A stretch of 64,000 nucleotides of DNA from DASXMR01 sp036495525 (GCA_036495525.1 DASXMR010000045.1:1-64000); one strand, 5' to 3'. Positions 53,882 through 61,579 are shown, numbered from the stretch's first letter. Made by a program: numbers and translations. The notes: a model not told the origin generated them from the sequence alone.

Positions 53882-53887
53882 TATGCT
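53882..53887 (+). promoter_or_regulatory. Leaderless -10 element (TATGCT)
   Basis: TATGCT, 6 nt, then GTG 53894 of the methyltransferase gene. Confidence 0.5.
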
Positions 53888-53893
53888 CCTTTC

Positions 53894-54784
53894 GTGATCT
53901 ATCAAGATCCGCTTGCCTATCTGCTCGGCCTGGAGGGCATCGCTCTGCTGGACGCCTGGGCCGGGGATCACGACCGCGCGTTCACTGAGGCCCGGCTGGC
54001 CGAAATCAGGCGGCTGCTGGATGACGAGCAGCTGCGGGACCGCAGTGTGCTGGTGGAGCGGGTGAGCAGCGCCACCGTCTACGGGCGGGTGTCGGCCGGC
54101 TATGACGCGGAGGCCGGCGGCGGCCTGTTCGCTACCGATGAGCCGATGGTGGCCGAGTACCTGGCCGGCCGGGAGCCTGGCGTGGCGCTGGACGCCGCCT
54201 GCGGCACCGGCCGGTTCGCCGAGTTCCTGGCTAGGCGAGGGCACCGGGTCATCGGCGTCGACACCTCCTCGGACATGCTCGCCTACGCGCGGCGGCGTGT
54301 GCCCGAGGCCGAGTTCCGCGTCGCGGAGCTTGACGCTCTGCCGCTGGCGGACGATTCCGTGGACGTCGTCGTGTGCGCGCTGGCGCTTGAGCACGTCCCG
54401 CGCCTCGATCCGGTTCTGGCCGAGTTCGCTCGCGTGCTGCGCCCCGGCGGCGACCTGGTCATCTCCGATGTGCACCACGAAGTCATCACCCGCGGCTCGG
54501 TGATGACCTGCCGCGGCCCGGCGGGCGAGCCGGTCATCGCGCCTACCTACCGGCATCAGCTCGGCGACTACCTGCGGCCGGCACTGCGCCTTGGCCTGCA
54601 GGTCCGGCGGTGCGAGGAGCCGCGCGTGGCCAGCGCGGACGGACCGCCGGCCGAGCCCGCAACCGAGATCGGCGACTGGCAGGACTGGCCGTTCTCGCTC
54701 GGGGACTACCTGCCATCGGCAGCGCGGGCAGCAAACAACCGTCCCCATCTGGTCATCTGGCACTTCCATCTGCCCGCCGGCTGA
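53894..54784 (+). CDS. Class I SAM-dependent methyltransferase
   Basis: 296 residues. A roughly 70-residue helical start (DPLAYLLGLEGIALLDAWAG) precedes a class I methyltransferase core with motif I ALDAACGTGRFAEFLARRGH and motif II GVDTSSDMLAYAR; VVVCALALEHVPRLDPVLAEFARVLRPGG is motif IV-V. It is close in pattern to UbiE/Coq5-like or methyltransferase-11 enzymes. GTG 53894 is 6 nt after TATGCT, so I prefer it to an upstream ATG at 53831. Substrate unknown. It faces away from the HigBA-like genes. Confidence 0.88.
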   Translation: MIYQDPLAYLLGLEGIALLDAWAGDHDRAFTEARLAEIRRLLDDEQLRDRSVLVERVSSATVYGRVSAGYDAEAGGGLFATDEPMVAEYLAGREPGVALDAACGTGRFAEFLARRGHRVIGVDTSSDMLAYARRRVPEAEFRVAELDALPLADDSVDVVVCALALEHVPRLDPVLAEFARVLRPGGDLVISDVHHEVITRGSVMTCRGPAGEPVIAPTYRHQLGDYLRPALRLGLQVRRCEEPRVASADGPPAEPATEIGDWQDWPFSLGDYLPSAARAANNRPHLVIWHFHLPAG

Positions 54785-54897
54785 CCGACTTCCAGGGCAG
54801 GCTCGGCGGGCGCCCCCGTATCCGGGCGGCAGCCGCTGCCATGCCGCCGTCTTATCCGAGTTGGCTCAATAACTCCCGCCGGGGGCGAGAGGTATGG

Positions 54898-55332
54898 CTA
54901 AGCCAGGTCGGCTGTGTGGCGGATGCGGAGCATTAGGCTCGCCGACGGCGTGACCTTGCCCGACGCATAAGTGGACAGCCGTGAGGCAGAAGTGCCGATC
55001 CGCGACGCGAACTCGGCGCGGCTCAGCCCCGAATGCTGGATGGCGTCCCTGATCTCAGCGGCAACCACGGAGCGCTCGCGGGCCTCTGCGCGCGCACGGG
55101 CGCGGGACAAGGCCAGCTCCATGAGCTCAGCGACTCCGTACGGTCGCGAGTGACTGAGCACCTCTTCAACCTGGCGTGCGGTCCTTCCCCACGGGTCATC
55201 CTGCATTTCGGCAACGATGCGGTGCCAGTCTGCGAGGTCACCCCGTTCAAGCGCAGTCTGCACGGCCTCTGTCGGCCAGTGGCAAACGGGAGTCTCGGAC
55301 GTGATAGCCAGGTTGCGGAATGACAGTGCCAT
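54898..55332 (-). CDS. HTH (XRE-like) partner of the nucleotidyltransferase gene
   Basis: 144 residues. The C-terminal 55 have HSGLSRAEFASRIGTSASRLSTYASGKVTPSASLMLRI, a canonical XRE helix-turn-helix. The first 90 have mixed helices with ELMELALSRARARAEARERSVVAAEIR. ATG 55332 is 4 nt after the stop of the upstream nucleotidyltransferase gene, with GGAGG 9 nt before the ATG. Probably the antitoxin or transcriptional regulator of the pair. Confidence 0.8.
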   Translation of the reverse strand: MALSFRNLAITSETPVCHWPTEAVQTALERGDLADWHRIVAEMQDDPWGRTARQVEEVLSHSRPYGVAELMELALSRARARAEARERSVVAAEIRDAIQHSGLSRAEFASRIGTSASRLSTYASGKVTPSASLMLRIRHTADLA

Positions 55333-55336
55333 TCGC

Positions 55337-56068
55337 CTAGACCTCCGCCTCAGCCATTTCTGCGGCAAGCTCGGCGCATGCCGACCGCACCTCGCCCCAG
55401 TCGGTCCAGCGGGGCGTCAGGTTCCGATAGGCCTCAAGCTGCGTCGTTACAGACGCGTCTTTCGGCCGAGGATCGGCCAGTTGCTTGGCCAGCTGCGCAG
55501 CTATGCCGCGGCCGCCGCCGTGCTGGTCCTGGTAGTAGTCGTCGATCCTGGCCAGCACTCCTGCCGCCTGGCTTGCGCCGTAACGATCCGCGAGGGCGGC
55601 GACATCAAGGTAATCGCGAGTCTGATTCCGCCGCACGATCAGGAACCCTTTGATCCGGAGCGTTTCCGCTGCGGTAGGGACAGTGAGCGAGCGTCCGGAC
55701 GGAAGCGTTATCTGGGCAGTCTCCAGTGGCCGGGTGCGAATCATCTGACGCACGCCAGCTTCGATATCACCTAGCTGACCGAGGATGAGCTTCCCCGGAA
55801 CAATCCGGTTGGTCACCCAGTCGCCTTCAGATTCGACAGCTCCGAGCACGAAGTCGAACCTGTCCTGCAGGTCGGCTAGTACATGGTCGTGGTCATAGGA
55901 GTCCCGGTGACCCGCGTACAGCGCCGCTGCTGAACCACCCACGAGAACAGCATCAGGGACCAGTTGCTGCAAGCGCGACGCTGACTCGAGCACAGCCAGC
56001 AGCTCAGGAGAGGCACCTGCAAGAGGACTCCCCGCCGAGGACGACTGCCCAGAGATCTTCTCTGCCAC
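55337..56068 (-). CDS. Nucleotidyltransferase-fold protein, AbiEii/MNT-like
   Basis: 243 residues. VLVGGSAAALYAGHRDSYDHDHVL carries the nucleotidyltransferase G-S pair (44-46) and D59-x-D61, as in AbiEii-type toxins and minimal nucleotidyltransferases. A TRDYLDVAALADRYG segment (about 170) is also typical of AbiEii. GTG 56068 lies 6 nt after TATCTT, within a palindrome-rich stretch. It is cotranscribed with an XRE gene 4 nt downstream, the reverse of the usual antitoxin-first order. A toxin role is an inference. Confidence 0.75.
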   Translation of the reverse strand: MAEKISGQSSSAGSPLAGASPELLAVLESASRLQQLVPDAVLVGGSAAALYAGHRDSYDHDHVLADLQDRFDFVLGAVESEGDWVTNRIVPGKLILGQLGDIEAGVRQMIRTRPLETAQITLPSGRSLTVPTAAETLRIKGFLIVRRNQTRDYLDVAALADRYGASQAAGVLARIDDYYQDQHGGGRGIAAQLAKQLADPRPKDASVTTQLEAYRNLTPRWTDWGEVRSACAELAAEMAEAEV

Positions 56069-56074
56069 AGATCT

Positions 56075-56088
56075 AAGATATCAGATAT
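56075..56088 (-). promoter_or_regulatory. Leaderless promoter TATCTT with palindromic operator
   Basis: On the minus strand TATCTT (56080-56075) is 6 nt from GTG 56068, and ATATC-T-GATAT (56078-56088) is a perfect palindrome overlapping it. AGATCT beside it adds symmetry. This is a plausible XRE operator for the nucleotidyltransferase/HTH operon. Confidence 0.6.
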
Positions 56089-56125
56089 GATAACTGCGAT
56101 GCATAACTGCAGCCGGCGTGCCTGG

Positions 56126-56959
56126 TCAGTCCAAGCTCAGCTGAGCCCATTGGTCTAGGGTCGCGAGGGTCTGGGACGCGGTCGGGTGCACGAGCGCAAG
56201 CAGGCAGCGGTCGGCGCCTGCCTCGGCGAACTGCTCAAGGATCGCCCTGTCCGGCGGCGGGCTGAAGACCGTCACCGGGATGTGCCCGCGGCCGGCGTGA
56301 GCGGCTCGCTGGCGCAGCGCGGTGACCCGGCGACGGAACTCGTCGATGCTCGCCAGCGGCCCGCTCTGCGGGAGCCAGCCGTCGCCGAACGCCAGCACCC
56401 GGTCCTCGGTGCCGGGGCCGTTGCCGCCCACCAGCACCGGCGGGTGCGGCTGCTGCACCGGCTTGGGCCAGGACCACACCGGCCCGAAGCTGACGTGCTC
56501 GCCGTGGTACTCGGCCTCGTCGGCGGTCCAGATGGCCCGCATGGCCCGAACCCGGTCGGCCATCAGGGCCATCCGGGTGCTCGGGTCGGTGCCGTGGTTC
56601 GCCATTTCGGCGCGATTCCAGCCCGCGCCCACGCCGAACTCCACCCGCCCGCCGGAAATCCGGTCCAGGCTCGCCACTTCCTTGGCCAGCGTGATCGGGT
56701 CGCGCTGGGTGACCAGGCAGACCGCGGTGCCGATCCTGATAGTGCTGGTCACCGCAGCGACGGCCGCCAGCGCGACGAACGGGTCCCAGGTGTCGGCGTA
56801 GGGCCGAGCCGGGCGGCCGTCGGCGCGCTTACTGGCCACCGGCAGATGCGTGTGCTCGGCGCAGAACAGTGATTCGAAGCCGCGTTCCTCCACGGCCCGG
56901 CCCAGCTCCGGTGGCGTCAGGCCGCCGGAGCCCATCATCAGCACGACCCCGAGTTCCAC
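56126..56959 (-). CDS. LLM-class (luciferase-like) F420-dependent oxidoreductase
   Basis: 277 residues of TIM-barrel flavin/F420 oxidoreductase. FCAEHTHLPVAS, IRIGTAVCLVTQRDPITLAKEVASLDRISGGRVEFGVGAGWNRAEM and PVLVGGNGPGTEDRVLAFGDGWLP match the actinobacterial TIGR03619-like LLM family. The reading frame begins at GTG 56959, which is 7 nt after TAGGCT; a TTG at 57004 would add 15 residues. It probably uses F420, as its relatives in actinomycetes do. Substrate unknown. Confidence 0.92.
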   Translation of the reverse strand: MELGVVLMMGSGGLTPPELGRAVEERGFESLFCAEHTHLPVASKRADGRPARPYADTWDPFVALAAVAAVTSTIRIGTAVCLVTQRDPITLAKEVASLDRISGGRVEFGVGAGWNRAEMANHGTDPSTRMALMADRVRAMRAIWTADEAEYHGEHVSFGPVWSWPKPVQQPHPPVLVGGNGPGTEDRVLAFGDGWLPQSGPLASIDEFRRRVTALRQRAAHAGRGHIPVTVFSPPPDRAILEQFAEAGADRCLLALVHPTASQTLATLDQWAQLSLD

Positions 56960-56966
56960 GTGCGGC

Positions 56967-56972
56967 AGCCTA
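56967..56972 (-). promoter_or_regulatory. Leaderless -10 element (TAGGCT on the minus strand)
   Basis: TAGGCT, 7 nt, then GTG 56959. Confidence 0.5.
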
Positions 56973-57062
56973 TCTGCCTCGTTCAACAGCTGGACGGGCG
57001 TCAAATCTGTACATCTGTCCTGCCATCACGCCACCGCTTTCCCCGGCCCGCCGGAACTGGTT

Positions 57063-57533
57063 TCATGACCCGTCCATGTGCCTGCCGGTGCCGGGCCGCC
57101 ACGGATCGGGCCGCCGGTTGGCGGGGTCCTTGATTCCCGACCGGACACCCTGATCGGCCATCGGCTCGTCATCGAAGCGCGGGATGACATGCAAGTGCGG
57201 GTGCAGCCCGCCCTGATCGTTCCAGCCGAGGGTGTAGCCGTCGGGAGCGAGCCGGCGGTGCAGCTCGGCTCGCACCAGAAGCAGAAGTTCCCGTGTCGCC
57301 GCCCACTCCTCGGTGGTCAGGTCAAACGGGGAAGCCCGGTGAACCTTTGGCGCGATGCCGCCGCAGCCGGGAATCACATCGGGCGGATCACGAGGGTCCC
57401 TGGTCGAGGCGTAGATGCAGAAGTCGTTCTCGAAGTACAGGTCCGCCTCACCGCGGGCGACCGGGGTGCGGGCGATACTGGCGAGGAACGCGGCCGCCAC
57501 CAGTACCCACGCCACGACGGCGACCGAGAGCAT
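57063..57533 (-). CDS. HIT-family hydrolase with an odd hydrophobic N-terminus
   Basis: 156 residues from ATG 57533. The HIT core runs from about residue 32: YFENDFCIYASTRDPR, PKVHRASPFDLTTEEW and the triad segment LHPHLHVIPRF, in which H-x-H-x-H is intact, so nucleotide-phosphoramidase-type activity is likely. Before it lies a hydrophobic stretch (LSVAVVAWVLVAAAFLAS) that replaces the usual CxFC zinc segment. That stretch may come from a fused membrane-protein remnant. Start uncertain; a GTG near 57500 would leave a shorter HIT protein. Confidence 0.75.
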   Translation of the reverse strand: MLSVAVVAWVLVAAAFLASIARTPVARGEADLYFENDFCIYASTRDPRDPPDVIPGCGGIAPKVHRASPFDLTTEEWAATRELLLLVRAELHRRLAPDGYTLGWNDQGGLHPHLHVIPRFDDEPMADQGVRSGIKDPANRRPDPWRPGTGRHMDGS

Positions 57534-57640
57534 AGGTATTCCAGCGGCAGGACCAGCTGGCGGGCGCCAGCCAGCACTGAGATCGCGGTGGCGCCCATCA
57601 GGATCCAGTAGGCGGGCCAAGTGTGGCCGGCGTCATCGGC
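57520..57640 (-). pseudogene. Relic of a membrane protein, possibly TehA/SLAC1-like
   Basis: In a frame different from the HIT gene, the minus strand encodes a short stretch including WPAYWILMGATAISVLAGAR, which resembles a membrane segment of TehA/C4-dicarboxylate channel-type transporters by eye. No start or further domains are present. It overlaps the head of the HIT gene and ends near the terminator of vapBC. Likely a leftover from a rearrangement. Confidence 0.35.
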
Positions 57641-57656
57641 ACCGTCAGCCAGCGCA

Positions 57657-57688
57657 GCAGGCCTGGCCGGGACACCGGCCCGGCCTGC
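57657..57688 (-). terminator. Strong hairpin after vapC
   Basis: GCAGGCC-T-GGCCGG, loop GACA, CCGGCC-C-GGCCTGC: 13 pairs with one T-C mismatch (12-13 pairs counted by eye). It begins 7 nt downstream of the vapC stop on the minus strand. Confidence 0.65.
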
Positions 57689-57694
57689 TGTCTG

Positions 57695-58102
57695 TCAGGT
57701 GACGAGGACTACCTCGGCACCAACGGCGTCGTAGGTGCCGCGCGCACGCGCGTCCCTGGTGGCGAGGGGCACGCCGTGGTCCTTGGCCGCCAGTGCCACG
57801 AGCGCGTCATACACCGCGCCTCCGGCGACTCCCATCCGGCTGAGGGTGTCGGGCAGCTTGCGCGCGCGAGGGGCGGAGAGCAGGAGCGGCGCGGAGAAGC
57901 GGGCAGCGAGCAGCCGGGCTGCGTCGGCAGGAGCCAGCCGCGAGTCACCAGGCAGCCGGGTCAGCACGGAGTAGGTCTCGGCGAGCGCGCGCCCGCTGAG
58001 CGCTATCTCCTGGCCCGCCCACCAGCCCACCACCGCCGCATGAGCACGGTGCGAGCGGACGAGCAGCGGAACTGCGACGCTGGTGTCGACCGCGATCGTC
58101 AC
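57695..58102 (-). CDS. vapC: VapC toxin, PIN-domain ribonuclease
   Basis: 135 residues. The PIN acidic residues are all present: D6 (AVDTSVAV), E42 (ALAETYSVL), D99 (VYDALVA) and D117 (TRDARA). PIN toxins cleave RNA, commonly tRNA or rRNA. GTGA overlap (58099-58102) with vapB shows cotranslation. A terminator hairpin follows. Likely intact. Confidence 0.93.
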   Translation of the reverse strand: MTIAVDTSVAVPLLVRSHRAHAAVVGWWAGQEIALSGRALAETYSVLTRLPGDSRLAPADAARLLAARFSAPLLLSAPRARKLPDTLSRMGVAGGAVYDALVALAAKDHGVPLATRDARARGTYDAVGAEVVLVT

Positions 58103-58335
58103 TTGCGGCCAGCGTCAATGAGCGCGAAGACCACGTCGTCATCGACTGGCGTGCTGCCTTCAGCGACGAGGACGCCATCCTCTTCCACCAGACGTGCCGT
58201 CCTGCCCGCTGGCAGCAGCTGCGCTCCGGAGCCGTACGGGGAGATGTCGACCTTCGTGCCGGGCAGCAAGCCGAGTGCGTCCCGGATGGGCTTGGGCAGC
58301 ACCACCCGGCCAGCCTGGTCAATGACGGCTTCCAT
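58099..58335 (-). CDS. vapB: VapB antitoxin, AbrB-type
   Basis: 78 residues. The N-terminal AbrB/SpoVT domain has IDQAGRVVLPKPIRDALGLLPGTKVDI; the C-terminal half (EEDGVLVAEGS to LIDAGRK) would bind VapC. ATG 58335 is 6 nt after TATCGT, in a palindromic site. It overlaps vapC by 4 nt. Confidence 0.93.
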   Translation of the reverse strand: MEAVIDQAGRVVLPKPIRDALGLLPGTKVDISPYGSGAQLLPAGRTARLVEEDGVLVAEGSTPVDDDVVFALIDAGRK

Positions 58336-58341
58336 GGGAAA

Positions 58342-58353
58342 ACGATACCATCG
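58342..58353 (-). promoter_or_regulatory. vapBC leaderless promoter with palindrome
   Basis: On the minus strand CGAT-GGT-ATCG (58353-58343) is a perfect inverted repeat overlapping the -10 element TATCGT (58347-58342), 6 nt before ATG 58335. It fits VapB autorepression. Confidence 0.6.
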
Positions 58354-58397
58354 AGATCCCATAGCCCCGGCCAGCTGAGCTGCAAGCTGGCCGGCGG

Positions 58398-58769
58398 TCA
58401 GGTGACAGGGGTGAGGATCTCCATCAGGTGACCGTCGGGGTCGCGGAAGTACGTGCCCTTGTTGCCGCCCTTGCCCTGGTAGACCTGGCCGGGCCGCTGG
58501 CAGGACGGGTCGGCGTAGTGGGTGATGCCAGCGTCCCTGATGCGCTCGAAGGCGGCGTCGAAGTCGGAGTTGCTGACCAGGAACGCGTAGTGGTGCGACT
58601 CAACGTGGTCGTGCTGGTCGTAGTCCAGCGTGACGTGATTGGTCAGGGTGACCGGCGTGAAGTGCGAGACCGGCGGATCGACGTCCAGGCCGAGGATGCC
58701 GGCCAGGAAGGCGGCCGAGGCCTGCGGGTCGCGGGCGGGGACGATCGTGTGGTTCAGCTCGACGGACAT
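58398..58769 (-). CDS. VOC-superfamily (glyoxalase/dioxygenase-fold) protein
   Basis: 123 residues with two beta-alpha-beta3 modules: ELNHTIVPARDPQASAAFLAGILGL first, then HHYAFLVSNSDFDAAFERI and TYFRDPDGHLMEILTP. Metal-ligand positions (His near the start and middle, Glu near the end) are present. The general fold includes glyoxalase I, dioxygenases and resistance proteins; this one is not assignable. ATG 58769 has GGGAG 5 nt upstream. It is divergent from the ClpX-zinc-finger gene. Confidence 0.88.
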   Translation of the reverse strand: MSVELNHTIVPARDPQASAAFLAGILGLDVDPPVSHFTPVTLTNHVTLDYDQHDHVESHHYAFLVSNSDFDAAFERIRDAGITHYADPSCQRPGQVYQGKGGNKGTYFRDPDGHLMEILTPVT

Positions 58770-58966
58770 AGTGACTCCCATCAGTCATTGTCATTCTGCC
58801 TGGCCGGCTGCTGGCCGGACTGCCGCACCGGCGGGATCGGCCTCGGTCGAGGCTGATGTCGCCGACGGCTGGCCGGCGGTTGGCACATCCGCGCGTTCAC
58901 CATGGCCGCCTTCGCGCTGCTGGAGGACGGCCTGGGCGGCTATGCCGTCCAGCAGCCAGACGATGG

Positions 58967-59008
58967 GTCAAGGATTCCTTGACGGACGCTCCCCGTCAGG
59001 GGTACCTT
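58967..59008 (+). promoter_or_regulatory. Promoter TTGACG-18-TACCTT with overlapping palindromic operator
   Basis: GTCAAGGA-T-TCCTTGAC (58967-58983) is a perfect 8-bp inverted repeat. Its right arm includes the -35 TTGACG (58979-58984), which is 18 nt from the -10 TACCTT (59003-59008). A third half-site CCTTGAC (59005-59011) overlaps the -10, and ATG 59015 comes 6 nt after it. The layout suggests tight autorepression. Confidence 0.75.
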
Positions 59009-59014
59009 GACGCC

Positions 59015-59398
59015 ATGACCAGCACCCGGAGTAACGTGCCAGGCGTCAGCGACTCGCGGTCCCTGTACTGCTCGTTCTGCAGCAAGGACAAGGACACCGT
59101 CTCGGAGCTCATCGCCGGGCTTGGCGGCGTCTACATCTGCGCCGAATGCGTGGCGGTGTGCAACGAGATCCTCGGGGCGAAGCCACCGCAGCCCGCGTTC
59201 GGTGTATGGAGCCAGCGCCCGGACGACGAGCTGCTGGCTAGTCTCGCCCGGACTCAGGCAGTGGTGGCGCAGGTCGACGCCGCCGTGCACGATCACGCGG
59301 CGGTCCTGCGGGAGCGCGGCGTCAGCTGGACCCGCATCGGAGCGGCGCTCGGCGTGTCCAAGCAGGCTGCCTGGGAGCGGTTCTCCGGCGAGGACTGA
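59015..59398 (+). CDS. ClpX-type zinc finger fused to a small HTH
   Basis: 127 residues. The N-terminal 45 hold a C4 zinc finger of the ClpX N-domain type: CSFCSKDKDTVSELIAG and YICAECVAVC, four cysteines. The linker is helical and the last 40 residues read VSWTRIGAALGVSKQAAWERFSG, a helix-turn-helix. No AAA+ ATPase is present, so it is not ClpX. It looks like a transcription factor that reads a ClpX-like interaction or zinc state. ATG 59015 follows the promoter described at 58967-59008. Confidence 0.88.
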   Translation: MTSTRSNVPGVSDSRSLYCSFCSKDKDTVSELIAGLGGVYICAECVAVCNEILGAKPPQPAFGVWSQRPDDELLASLARTQAVVAQVDAAVHDHAAVLRERGVSWTRIGAALGVSKQAAWERFSGED

Positions 59399-59423
59399 AT
59401 CTGCCGCGAGATCTGAGCGCGGG

Positions 59424-60725
59424 TCAGTCCCGTGGCTTGCTCACGTCGAGCGGGACGGACTCAGCGCTGATCACCGCGAGGGAGGTCGGCTCAGCCGACG
59501 TGATCCCGTTCAGGGTCCAGTCGGCGAATACCCGCGCCCGGTTCCCGGCCATGGAGTACAGGTGATAGCCCCTGGTCACGGCGTTGGCCACTGGCCCGGA
59601 CAGCGGAATGTTCAGCGGGTTGGCGGCGGCTGCAAGGCCGCCGAGGTCCACCAGGAAGCCCAGGTCGTGGTGCTTGTACGGCTGCGAGGTGCCGTGGCCG
59701 AGCGAGGCGGCGACGTTCCTGGCCAGCAGCCTGCCCTGCCGGACGGCGTGCTGGGCGGTCATCCCGCAGATCTGGCCTGGCATGGTCAGGTCGGGTACCG
59801 CCGCGCAATCCCCGCCCGCGTAGATGCCGCTGGCCCCCGGGACGGCCAGCTGCTCGTCCACCACGACGCGACCACGGTTGGTGGCCAGGTCCAGGCCCTC
59901 GGCCAGGGGGACCGGGCGAACCCCCACGCACCAGATCAGCGACCGGGTGTCGACTTTCTCGCCGCTGGTCAGCTGAACTGAGCCGTCAAGCGCCTCGGCG
60001 ATCGACTCGCCGGTCAGGACCTCGACTCCGCGCCGCCGCAGCACCCGCTCGGCTGTCCTGGACAGTCGCGGATCCAGCTCGGCCAGCACTCGCGGGGCGA
60101 GATCGAGCAGCAACCACCGGATCTGGTGGCCGGCCAGGCCGGGCAGCGACCTGGCCAGCCGGCTAGTCAGAAGCTGACCCTGCGCCGCGACCTCGGTGCC
60201 GGTGTAGCCAGCGCCGACAACTACGAAGGTGCAGCGCGCCGCTCTCTCGGCCGAATCGGTCGCCACCGAGGCCAGCTCGAGCTGCTGGATGATGTGGTCA
60301 CGCAGGTACATGGCCTCGCGGATGCTGCGGAAGCCGTGCGCGTAGTCGGAGATGCCGGGGATGGGCAGCAGCTTGTTCACGCTGCCCGCGGTGAGGATGA
60401 GACGGTCGTAGCTGACCTGGCCGGATGTGCCTTCCGGGCCGGTCCAGGTCACGGTCTTGCGGCCGGGATCGACATGGCTGACCGTGCCGAGTACGAACCG
60501 GGCCTTGCGCAGCCGGCCAGGCAGCCACACGCGGATGTGCGGGGGCTGCACCAGGCCGCCCGTCACCTGCGGCAGCAGCGGCAGGTAGATGAAGTAGTCG
60601 GTCGAGTTGATCACGACGACGTCTGCCGTCTCGGCGGCCAGGCGGATCAGCTCGCGGGCGGCATTAAAGCCCGCGAACCCAGCGCCGAGAATGACTACCG
60701 TGGCCTTCTGTCGGGTGTCTGCCAT
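59424..60725 (-). CDS. NAD(P)/FAD-dependent oxidoreductase, type II NADH dehydrogenase-like
   Basis: 433 residues. FAD-binding GAGFAGFNAARE near the start, NAD-binding VVVGAGYTGTEVAAQ at about 170, and GIYAGGDCAAVP at about 290 are the three dinucleotide-fold markers of NDH-2/Ndh and related disulfide-reductase-like flavoproteins. YFIYLPLLPQVTGG (about 45) fits NDH-2 and sulfide-quinone reductases. It probably passes electrons from NADH to menaquinone without pumping protons. ATG 60725 has GGAGG 4 nt upstream. It faces the ClpX-zinc-finger gene. Confidence 0.92.
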   Translation of the reverse strand: MADTRQKATVVILGAGFAGFNAARELIRLAAETADVVVINSTDYFIYLPLLPQVTGGLVQPPHIRVWLPGRLRKARFVLGTVSHVDPGRKTVTWTGPEGTSGQVSYDRLILTAGSVNKLLPIPGISDYAHGFRSIREAMYLRDHIIQQLELASVATDSAERAARCTFVVVGAGYTGTEVAAQGQLLTSRLARSLPGLAGHQIRWLLLDLAPRVLAELDPRLSRTAERVLRRRGVEVLTGESIAEALDGSVQLTSGEKVDTRSLIWCVGVRPVPLAEGLDLATNRGRVVVDEQLAVPGASGIYAGGDCAAVPDLTMPGQICGMTAQHAVRQGRLLARNVAASLGHGTSQPYKHHDLGFLVDLGGLAAAANPLNIPLSGPVANAVTRGYHLYSMAGNRARVFADWTLNGITSAEPTSLAVISAESVPLDVSKPRD

Positions 60726-60862
60726 TTCGCCTCCGCACTGATCCGACTGAGGTTTGTCATACCCGCTTCGATCCAGCAGCGGCCACGGCCCGACGGCGGT
60801 ACCGCTTGGCGCAACGCGCAGCGCCCGGCGGGCTGGCCGCGCTGATGACCGCTGACCTGCCG
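60726..60862. other. Short spacer, no feature
   Basis: No gene or clear hairpin. Holds the NDH-like gene's ribosome site on the minus strand. Confidence 0.3.
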
Positions 60863-61579
60863 TCAGTGGCCGGCCACCTGACCACCGTCCACATGGACGA
60901 TCTCGCCGGTGATGAACGGCGATGACTCCAGGAACAGGATCGCGTCCACGACGTCGCTGACCTGGCCGACCCGGCCGAGCGGTGGCAGCCGGTCGCCGAG
61001 TCCCTGGTAGCTCTCCGGGGGGTGCACCGGCGTCTGGATGATGCCGGGCGAGACGGCGTTGACCCGGATGCCACGCGAGGCGTACTCGACGGCCAGGGAC
61101 CTGGTGACCGCCGCTAGGCCGCCTTTGGTCAGGGCGGTGAGAGCAGCGGGCGAGCTGGACTGGGCCTGCTCGGCCACGCTCGCTGAGATGTTCACCACGT
61201 GACCGCCGTGACCTGCGGCCATCTCGCCGATGACACGCTGGGTGAGCCAGAAGAACCCGGTCAGGTTGACGCCGACGACAGTGGCGTAATCGTCAGCGGT
61301 GTAGTCGGTGAACGACTTCGAGACGAATACCCCGGCGTCGTTGACCAGGGTGTCGATCCGCCCGAACGCATCAAGCGCCTCGGCGGCTATGCGGTCAGCA
61401 GTCGCCTTCTCGCTGATGTCGCCCGCGACGGTGAGCACTGCGGGGTCGTCCGCTGGCTCGATCGTGCGCGCGCTGGCGACCACTGCCCAGCCTCGCTCCC
61501 GGTAGGCGGCGACCAGGCCAGCGCCGATGCCCTGCGAGCCGCCGGTAATGACGGCTACCTTGCGCCACGCCGTGCTCAT
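60863..61579 (-). CDS. SDR-family oxidoreductase
   Basis: 238 residues, classical short-chain dehydrogenase/reductase. ITGGSQGIGAGLV binds the nucleotide; NDAGVF, the serine of NISASVAE and a C-terminal HVDGGQVAGH are seen. The catalytic Y-x3-K is not at its usual place: the region reads SSPAALTALTKGG, so tyrosine is replaced by an alanine or leucine. It overlaps the muconolactone-isomerase-like gene by 4 nt (ATGA), so the two work together. If the tyrosine is truly missing the reductase may be inactive or use another mechanism. Confidence 0.88.
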   Translation of the reverse strand: MSTAWRKVAVITGGSQGIGAGLVAAYRERGWAVVASARTIEPADDPAVLTVAGDISEKATADRIAAEALDAFGRIDTLVNDAGVFVSKSFTDYTADDYATVVGVNLTGFFWLTQRVIGEMAAGHGGHVVNISASVAEQAQSSSPAALTALTKGGLAAVTRSLAVEYASRGIRVNAVSPGIIQTPVHPPESYQGLGDRLPPLGRVGQVSDVVDAILFLESSPFITGEIVHVDGGQVAGH

